DNA from: Clostridia bacterium
GTDB taxonomy: Bacteria; Bacillota; Clostridia; Oscillospirales; Ruminococcaceae
NCBI GenBank assembly: GCA_009177225.1
Contig: WFLZ01000109.1
Location: forward strand, 4,987 to 12,500
Length of the DNA: 7,514 bases
Reading direction: 5' to 3'
Position 1 is the stretch's first letter, and the number at the start of each line of letters is the position of its first letter. A program made the position numbers and the translations under genes. The notes beneath the pieces were generated by a model that saw only the letters and a list, made by a program, of their open reading frames with translations, had not been told where the DNA came from and did not search any database. Below are positions 1 to 5,335 of the stretch, in pieces.

Positions 1-694
1 ACGGGAAAGAAACATAGTAATCATAAGCCCTTAAAAATGAACTTATTTTATTTAAATGCCATTTCAAATCAAGTATCCCGTTATTAGGTTTATCCTTTTT
101 TAAATGCAATGATATATCAGGTATTTTTTTCTGCAAAGCAGCTTTTAGACTGTTGCACATTATGTCTTCAACGACCTCTTCAAACGCCTCATAAGCCACT
201 TCATTCAAATTGTATAAAAGGTTGTATGAAGTGGTTTTGTTATCAATAGGAACTTTTTTCTGAATAATTATTTCGCCCGCATCAATCTCAGGCGTCATTA
301 AATGCCACGTTATTCCTGAGTACTTATCCTGCTCAAATATCGTCCATGCTTCTGAATACATTCCCGGATGATACGGAAGTAGCGAATGATGCAGATTTAT
401 AGCTTTTATATTGTTCTTGTTCAGTATTCTGTCAGGTATTATAACAGGATTATAGACACTTAACAACAAAGTTGTGTTTTCTTCATTTTCAATAGAAGAA
501 AACATTTTTTCTTTTTCTGTAAAAATATAATTTATACCGTTCTTTTTTGAATTAAACTGCAAAAATCTTGAAGGTGCATCGTTCACATCATACAATACAA
601 CGTCTGTACAATATGACGTTTTTATTTTATCCGCACACTGAAAGGCTGTTTTGCCAAGTCCTATTATTATTACCTTATTATAAAACATATTCAT
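1..694 (-). CDS. Formyltransferase family protein (FMT/ArnA-like N-terminal domain), 3' end missing
   Basis: This reading frame stays open to the left edge, giving 231 residues without a stop, so the C-terminus is outside the window. It belongs to the N10-formyl-tetrahydrofolate-dependent formyltransferases (Fmt, ArnA, sugar N-formyltransferases, NRPS F domains). The signature INLHHSLLPYHPG (residues 99-111) carries the catalytic Asn100 and His102, and GITWHLMTPEIDAGEI (127-142) carries the catalytic Asp138, so the N-x-H...D set is intact. A following segment, GILDLKWHLNKISSFLRAYDY (about 206-226), matches the linker seen after the catalytic domain in ArnA-type enzymes. The N-terminus (KVIIIGLGKTAF) is the first strand and loop of the fold. 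The start at 694 (MNMFYNKV) lies inside the 3' end of the adenylation gene; ATG at 688 is an equal alternative. Neither has a clear Shine-Dalgarno, which suggests translational coupling. The pairing with an adenylation enzyme suggests an aminoacyl-carrier or amino-compound substrate rather than initiator tRNA; this is inference. Confidence 0.88.
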   Translation of the reverse strand, partial: MNMFYNKVIIIGLGKTAFQCADKIKTSYCTDVVLYDVNDAPSRFLQFNSKKNGINYIFTEKEKMFSSIENEENTTLLLSVYNPVIIPDRILNKNNIKAINLHHSLLPYHPGMYSEAWTIFEQDKYSGITWHLMTPEIDAGEIIIQKKVPIDNKTTSYNLLYNLNEVAYEAFEEVVEDIMCNSLKAALQKKIPDISLHLKKDKPNNGILDLKWHLNKISSFLRAYDYYVSFP

Positions 695-2204
695 TTTCTT
701 TTTTCATAAGCGCTTCCCGATCAACCTTATCATGTGAATTGAGTGGTATTATATCCAGACGTATAAATTTATCCGGTATCATATATACGGAGATTTTTCT
801 TTTCAGAAATTCGTATAATTCCTCATTGCAATTATTATCAGAATGATAATAAAGATACATTTTATTCTGTTCTTTATTATATATACAACAGCACAAAGAT
901 ACAAGTCCTGAATTATAAACGACATCTTCTATTTCAGTTAATTCAATCCTGTAGCCGTTACGTTTTATTTGAAGATCTCGTCTGCCTACAAAAACATAAT
1001 CGCCATCATCATTTATATAACCTATATCACCTGTACGATAGATTATTTCCGGGTATGATCCGTTCAAGGGATTCTGTATAAAAGCTTCTGATGTTTTTTG
1101 TATATTATTATAATAACACATTGCCAGACATTTTCCACTTATATATATCTCACCGTCGATGTTTTTTTGGGTTATAATATGCTGGTTTTCATCTAAAAGA
1201 CAAACACGAGTATCCGGTAAAGCTTTGCCTATTGGAAGCGGTGCATTTTCACTTAACGTATCTACTTCATAACAAAGTGCATTACCTGTCATTTCTGTAG
1301 GACCATATAAATTCACGAAAAGAGTATCCGGAAGATTATCTTTCCAGTACCTTAGAGTTGTATGTGGTATTGTCTCTCCGGAAAACATAACTTTTTTCAA
1401 GTAATGCGGTTTTTCTTTCTTCATTATCTTTATTTTTGCAAGAAAAGACAATGCTGATGCAGACCATATCAGTACCGAAATTTTATTCTGATCTAGCGCA
1501 GATATAAGTCTACCCGGAAAAATAAAGAAACTATTTGGTATTATAAAAACTGATGCACCAAGATATAACGAAATAAAAACAGATTTATTTGAAACGTCGA
1601 AATCAAATGATGCCTGACATCCGAATACGTCTTCTTCGGAAAAATCAAATCTTTTCGTAAATATCCTTACCATGCCGAGAATGTTCTGATGCGATTTAAG
1701 AACACCTTTGGGTTTGCCCGTAGTTCCGGATGTAAGAAAGCAGCTCAACGGATCGGTATCAATAATATCATTCCTTATTCTTTCAATTGCATCAGAATCT
1801 ATAACGATTTCATCTTTATTATCAAAAGTTAGAAAACATATATCATTACGGTTTGCAATAGTCCTTACATCATCTTTATTACACAAAATCACATTGTTAT
1901 CTGCCATTTCCATAGCAGCAACAATTCTTTCATCAGGCTGACTGATATCCATAGGTATATAGATATTTCCACTGTATATAACTCCGAAAAGAAGAATAAT
2001 AGACTCTACATCACGTCTTGTAAGAACGATTATAGGTTTATTCCTTATTTTTTTGCTGATAATAAATGAAGCAACCGCTTTTGATCTTGCTGCAAGTTCA
2101 GCATATGTTATTTTTTTCTCATAATCTATAAATGCAATTCTATCAACATAAGATCTTGCTGAATACTCAAGCAGATCCATAACATTTTTCATTTCTGTAA
2201 ACAT
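678..2204 (-). CDS. Stand-alone amino-acid adenylation enzyme (DltA / NRPS A-domain type)
   Basis: The product is a 508-residue ANL-superfamily enzyme predicted to activate an amino acid with ATP and load it onto a carrier-protein phosphopantetheine. Adenylation core motifs are present in order: IYIPMDISQPDERI (A2, about 81-94), the P-loop LTSGTTGKPKGV (A3, 157-168), SFDFDVSNKSVF (A4, 199-210), NLYGPTE (A5, 298-304), YRTGDIG (A7, 389-395), GRRDLQIKRNGYRIE (A8, 408-422) and DKVDREAL (A10, 492-499) with the catalytic Lys493. Asp201 in A4 corresponds to the residue that binds the alpha-amino group in amino-acid-activating members. The protein ends right after A10, so there is no carrier, condensation or thioesterase domain. 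Its length matches DltA (about 500 aa), but the gene neighbours are not dltBCD. The start at 2204 is 4 nt after the adaptor gene's stop; its ribosome site is weak (AAGAG about 12 nt upstream), and ATG at 2192 is also possible. A run of three cysteines lies at 438-440. D-alanine ligase versus NRPS-like role cannot be decided from sequence. Confidence 0.93.
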   Translation of the reverse strand: MFTEMKNVMDLLEYSARSYVDRIAFIDYEKKITYAELAARSKAVASFIISKKIRNKPIIVLTRRDVESIILLFGVIYSGNIYIPMDISQPDERIVAAMEMADNNVILCNKDDVRTIANRNDICFLTFDNKDEIVIDSDAIERIRNDIIDTDPLSCFLTSGTTGKPKGVLKSHQNILGMVRIFTKRFDFSEEDVFGCQASFDFDVSNKSVFISLYLGASVFIIPNSFFIFPGRLISALDQNKISVLIWSASALSFLAKIKIMKKEKPHYLKKVMFSGETIPHTTLRYWKDNLPDTLFVNLYGPTEMTGNALCYEVDTLSENAPLPIGKALPDTRVCLLDENQHIITQKNIDGEIYISGKCLAMCYYNNIQKTSEAFIQNPLNGSYPEIIYRTGDIGYINDDGDYVFVGRRDLQIKRNGYRIELTEIEDVVYNSGLVSLCCCIYNKEQNKMYLYYHSDNNCNEELYEFLKRKISVYMIPDKFIRLDIIPLNSHDKVDREALMKKENEYVL

Positions 2205-2208
2205 ATTT

Positions 2209-3603
2209 TTATAACACTCTTACCTTTTCGCCATCTGACAATTCTTTTAATGAATAAAGAACGATCTCTTCATTATCATCAATATAGAACTGTGAAACGC
2301 CATAGTATTTACTGTTGGAATCCATAATTGAAACGTTCTGTCTTTTTACGATATATTCTTTTCCCAGAAAACCGTCAACTTTGCTTACAATGTAGATATA
2401 CCCCTCTGTTTCAGAACCTTTTTCCAAGTTAACAGCTGAACGTTCCAGACAAATATAAGGTTCGGGAGAATAGACTGTATAATGGAGATTTCCAATTATT
2501 CCGTCTGCAAGATCGTTTTCTTCAAGGAAAATATCTATTTTTACGCCATCATTTTCTTTAGAGATTTTCTGTATCTTGGCACCATTGATTTTTTTATATC
2601 CAATTGTCAATGACACATCATTATCAGTAGTCAGATATTTACCGTCATTTTCGCTGACATAAGCAGAAAAAGTAAATCCTTCAGAAGCATCACTGAAAAT
2701 GAAAGCAGCACCGGATGTGGTAAAATCTCCGGGTTTTACAAAAACGTCAGAAACAGTTCCGTCACACGGACTTTCGATTAATCCGTTCTTTTCCCTAATA
2801 GCCTTCATTACATTTATATTATTCTGCAATTCTGTTAATTCCGAATTAAGTATCGGATTCTCGCTTACAAGAACTGCCGCTTCATTTGATGTAAGTGAAC
2901 CAACAGAGAGATTTATATCTGTAATAACTCCTGCATTTTCACTGTAAACGACTCCACAGTTAGCTGACAATCTCTCATACTTAGTGATATTTGCCTCTTC
3001 CAAAGCTATTTTCTCATCAAGCATATCAACTGAACCCATATCTTCACTTTCAGCGTATTGATTTCGCAAAATATAATTTACATTTATTTCGCTTTGAAGA
3101 TTATTAATGTATTCATCCAGAAATTCAGGATCGACTGCCATGAGCTTTTGTCCGACATTCACGTTATCACCGTTTCTAACATATATATCAACGACACGCA
3201 TTCCTTCCGGTATAAACTGCGGTTTTTTTCCAAGTCCCTCATAAGCTTCTCTTGAATTTGATATCTGAAATCTCAAATCGTTTTCTCCCTTTTTAATCAT
3301 CTCATCAAGATAAGCGTTATCCAGACTAAGAATTATATCTCCTTTCTTAACGGCACTTCCACTCTTGACTTTTACGTCATTTATTCTTAATCCTTCCTGA
3401 AAAATTACAGGAATACTTTTTTCTGATTTTATAGTACCGTCAACATCTACAACATGAGAAATCCTCTGAATCACCAAATCACCAGTGGATACTCTCGGAA
3501 GCTTTTGGGTGTATGCAATTCTGGAAACAAAGGTGAGTAGAATCATCAAAATAATAAATATTTCAAGTAGCTTAAATGTTCTTGTTTTAAATAAATCTTT
3601 CAT
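2209..3603 (-). CDS. HlyD/MacA-like membrane-fusion (efflux adaptor) protein
   Basis: The product is 464 residues with one N-terminal membrane anchor (about 12-32) and the rest outside the membrane. Lipoyl-like half motifs of the form G..x-D-V-x-V-x-x-G-x-x-V-x-x-G occur at about 70-97, 133-160, 221-247 and 278-304, separated by helical, charged stretches (98-125, 160-212, 249-275) that could form hairpins. A beta-barrel-like segment follows (about 310-380). The C-terminal part (388-464: RSAVNLEKG, YIYIVSKVDG, VKRQNVSIM, LKELSDGEKVRVL) matches the membrane-proximal domain of MacA/YknX-type adaptors. In Gram-positive bacteria such proteins normally work with a MacB/FtsX-type ABC exporter; none is seen here. 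The start is secure: AAAGGAG lies 5 nt upstream. The gene begins 2 nt after the MalG-type permease stop and ends 4 nt before the adenylation gene. Four half motifs instead of the usual two is atypical. The family call is strong; the transported substrate is unknown. Confidence 0.88.
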   Translation of the reverse strand: MKDLFKTRTFKLLEIFIILMILLTFVSRIAYTQKLPRVSTGDLVIQRISHVVDVDGTIKSEKSIPVIFQEGLRINDVKVKSGSAVKKGDIILSLDNAYLDEMIKKGENDLRFQISNSREAYEGLGKKPQFIPEGMRVVDIYVRNGDNVNVGQKLMAVDPEFLDEYINNLQSEINVNYILRNQYAESEDMGSVDMLDEKIALEEANITKYERLSANCGVVYSENAGVITDINLSVGSLTSNEAAVLVSENPILNSELTELQNNINVMKAIREKNGLIESPCDGTVSDVFVKPGDFTTSGAAFIFSDASEGFTFSAYVSENDGKYLTTDNDVSLTIGYKKINGAKIQKISKENDGVKIDIFLEENDLADGIIGNLHYTVYSPEPYICLERSAVNLEKGSETEGYIYIVSKVDGFLGKEYIVKRQNVSIMDSNSKYYGVSQFYIDDNEEIVLYSLKELSDGEKVRVL

Positions 3604-3605
3604 TA

Positions 3606-4472
3606 TTACTCCTTTAATGCGGAAGATATTATTCCCTGATCAAGGTAATCCTGGCCAATTATAAATACAAATGCAGACGGTATCAACGTTATGGCTGCCG
3701 CCGTAAGCAAAAGTTCTGAATTTTCCAATCCAATCGACGGTAAATACAGCGAAAGAGGAAAAAGCTTTTTATCCTTAAGGAAAGCAAGCGGCTGTTCAAC
3801 CATATTCCATAAATCTAAAAATGTAATAACTATGCACGCTATAATTCCATTTTTACCAAGCGGGATACCGATATACCATAAAACTTCAAATTCATTTGCA
3901 CCGTCTATTCTTGCCGAATCTGATATATCACGCGGAATTTCTGAGAATTTACGATAAATAAGAAATACTGAAAACGTTGAAAAAATTACCGGTAAAATAA
4001 TTGACATACGAGTATTCAGAAGTCCGAGCTTATCCAATACCAGATACTGCGAAAGCATGGTTACCTGAAATGGAATCAGCATAAATAATACATAACTGTT
4101 GAAGAGCAGTCTCTTTCCCTTGAATCTGAACTGTGCAAATGTCCATGCTGCTGGTATAGCAACAATTATCTGAAATATAATTGTTGTAAGAACTATATAA
4201 ATTGAATTCCAAAAAACTTTATAAAAATCAGGCGTATATATAAGCAGTTCTTTAAAATTATCAAGGGTCGGGTACTTTGAGATATAATCTATCGAAACAA
4301 ATTCCTGCGTATTGTTATAAATCGGATCCAGCGTTCCCTTTAATTCAAGGCTATCCTGAAAAGGAAGTATAAGAACAAGTACAACGGGGTAAATTATTAC
4401 GCAGCATATTACTGCCAGAAGAAAGTAAATGAAACATGAGCTGATTTTTTTCATAGATATTATCTTTTTCAT
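3606..4472 (-). CDS. Carbohydrate-type ABC transporter permease, MalG/UgpE family
   Basis: The product is 288 residues, the usual length for this family, with six predicted membrane helices at about 12-36, 87-112, 121-144, 156-173, 206-226 and 254-274. The cytoplasmic EAA loop that docks the ATPase is DSARIDGANEFEVLWYIGIP (185-204), with the conserved DGA and a Gly three residues before its end. The C-terminus QGIISSALKE corresponds to the QGxxxGAVKG tail typical of MalG-type subunits. It should form the second half of an inner-membrane importer with the MalF-type protein encoded upstream. I place the start at ATG 4472, because a perfect AAGGAGG sits 6 nt before it and the product then starts with a short basic stretch followed by TM1. 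A longer frame reaches back to a TTG at 4523 but adds 17 residues (VQYRYSSAFW...) with no site and no family match. The substrate cannot be told from the permease; sugar is the family default only. Confidence 0.94.
   Translation of the reverse strand: MKKIISMKKISSCFIYFLLAVICCVIIYPVVLVLILPFQDSLELKGTLDPIYNNTQEFVSIDYISKYPTLDNFKELLIYTPDFYKVFWNSIYIVLTTIIFQIIVAIPAAWTFAQFRFKGKRLLFNSYVLFMLIPFQVTMLSQYLVLDKLGLLNTRMSIILPVIFSTFSVFLIYRKFSEIPRDISDSARIDGANEFEVLWYIGIPLGKNGIIACIVITFLDLWNMVEQPLAFLKDKKLFPLSLYLPSIGLENSELLLTAAAITLIPSAFVFIIGQDYLDQGIISSALKE
3609..3615 (-). promoter_or_regulatory. Ribosome binding site of the efflux-adaptor gene
   Basis: AAAGGAG on the minus strand lies 5 nt before ATG 3603. It covers the final codons of the MalG-type permease gene, so the two genes are tightly linked within one transcript. 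Confidence 0.8.
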
Positions 4473-4473
4473 T

Positions 4474-4536
4474 TTATACCTCCTTGCTGTCCAAAAGGCG
4501 CTGGAGTAACGATATTGCACCAAATATTACAAGGAA
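4474..4536 (-). pseudogene. Orphaned sixth membrane helix and C-terminus of the MalF-type permease
   Basis: Directly after the TAA at 4537-4539, and in the same frame, 20 sense codons encode FLVIFGAISLLQRL followed by LDSKEV, and then a second TAA occurs at 4474-4476. This is what is expected for TM6 and the tail of a MalF/UgpA permease: a hydrophobic run and then a short charged end. The second stop lies 1 nt before the ATG of the MalG-type gene, and the AAGGAGG of that gene sits within these codons, which is a normal operon junction. The stretch therefore looks like the original 3' end of the upstream permease gene, cut off by a nonsense codon. It has no start codon or ribosome site of its own. 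Confidence 0.8.
4479..4485 (-). promoter_or_regulatory. Ribosome binding site of the MalG-type permease gene
   Basis: A consensus AAGGAGG lies 6 nt before ATG 4472 and fixes that start over the upstream TTG at 4523. It overlaps the last codons of the orphaned permease helix. This is the strongest ribosome site in the window. Confidence 0.9.
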
Positions 4537-5328
4537 TTACATAACATAGGCAGGAGCCATTTTATCAATATCAAGATTAATAAACCAGTTATTGAATATA
4601 TGCTGGAGAAGATATATGCTCTTGTGAGGATATGAACCTGCAACAAGGTATGCTTCACGGAATACCTTGAACGAATTAAGAAATGAAATAATTGTTATTG
4701 TATATAATGTAGGCTTAAGAGAAGGTATCATTATTTTCCTTAATATTTGCCATTCATTTGCACCATCAATCTTTGCGGCTTCAATTACGGATTCAGATAC
4801 TCCCATGATTCCGACTTCCCAAATAAGAACTGTGTAGCCTAAGTTTTTCCATATATAGCTTCCAACAAGAAGCGCAAAAGAAGCAGACGAATTGAGGAAT
4901 GATACTTTATCAAAATCCAGACTTGTAAGAATCCTGTTTACATACCCCATATCACAAAACAGTATCTTCCATATCATTACAAGTACAGCGGTAGGAACTG
5001 CCATTGGAAAAAGAAGTATGGATTTTATCAAAATTACGTGCCTTAACTTTGAAAGCACATACGCAATGATAAACGAAACAACTATAAGCAGCGGAATACA
5101 GATCAGTGTGAATAATACTGTGTTTTTTACTGCAAGTGCAAAAGCTTCATTCTTAAATATCCCCTTATAATTTTCAATCCCCCTGAACTTGTTTGAACCA
5201 GCTGAGCAGAATGACCTTAGAAATGAATCGCCGAATGGAATAAAAATAAATATCATTACTCCGAGAATACTTGGCAAAAGAAAAAAGAAATGTGCTCTTT
5301 TATTTATGTATATTCTTAATTTTTTCAT
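4537..5328 (-). CDS. Carbohydrate-type ABC transporter permease, MalF/UgpA family, lacking last helix (premature TAA)
   Basis: The product is 263 residues of a MalF/UgpA-type inner-membrane subunit. Helices are predicted at about 14-36, 70-92, 101-122, 150-172 and 205-222. The ATPase-docking EAA loop is intact: EAAKIDGANEWQILRKIMIP (183-202). The family-typical stretch KSIYLLQHIFNNWF (236-249) is followed by NLDIDKMAPAYVM and then TAA. In this family that segment leads into TM6, so the protein stops where the last helix should begin. The missing helix is encoded in frame just downstream (4477-4536), and reading through would give 284 residues, close to the family norm. The start at 5328 follows the lipoprotein stop by 7 nt; its ribosome site is weak (AAAGAG at the end of the previous gene). 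Loss of TM6 would probably impair the transporter unless the codon is read through or is a sequencing error. The family call is firm; functionality is doubtful. Confidence 0.9.
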   Translation of the reverse strand: MKKLRIYINKRAHFFFLLPSILGVMIFIFIPFGDSFLRSFCSAGSNKFRGIENYKGIFKNEAFALAVKNTVLFTLICIPLLIVVSFIIAYVLSKLRHVILIKSILLFPMAVPTAVLVMIWKILFCDMGYVNRILTSLDFDKVSFLNSSASFALLVGSYIWKNLGYTVLIWEVGIMGVSESVIEAAKIDGANEWQILRKIMIPSLKPTLYTITIISFLNSFKVFREAYLVAGSYPHKSIYLLQHIFNNWFINLDIDKMAPAYVM

Positions 5329-5335
5329 TTATATA

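Noticed and set aside
193..237. Inverted repeat CCACTTCAT / ATGAAGTGG (9 bp, up to 12 with a G-U pair on the plus strand) with a 21-nt loop, followed by TTTTG on the plus strand; resembles a terminator.
   Set aside because: It lies inside the formyltransferase coding sequence, would act only on plus-strand transcripts, for which there is no gene, has a long loop and a short T run, and both arms code for ordinary residues. It is probably chance in AT-rich coding DNA.
1..694. Assignment of the formyltransferase as fmt (methionyl-tRNA formyltransferase).
   Set aside because: The catalytic motifs are shared by the whole superfamily. The operon context is not that of fmt (def, priA, rsmB), and the sequence around the catalytic motif (HHSLLPYHPGMYSEAW) differs from the RGAAPIQ stretch typical of Fmt.
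568..846. Plus-strand open frame of 92 codons across the adenylation/formyltransferase junction.
   Set aside because: It is antisense to two well-supported genes, has no ribosome site or family resemblance, and matches the other plus-strand shadow frames in the window.
678..2204. Assignment of the adenylation gene as dltA.
   Set aside because: Length and motifs fit, but dltB, dltC and dltD are absent, and the neighbours (adaptor, formyltransferase) do not belong to teichoic-acid D-alanylation, so no symbol is given.
4030..4212. Minus-strand 60-codon frame inside the MalG-type permease.
   Set aside because: It is an alternative-frame shadow of a conserved membrane protein region and shows no family or signal features.
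4473..4523. Longer N-terminus for the MalG-type permease, starting at TTG 4523.
   Set aside because: The extension is out of family, starts with a rare codon and has no Shine-Dalgarno, whereas ATG 4472 has a perfect AAGGAGG at 6 nt. The codons belong instead to the upstream permease frame.
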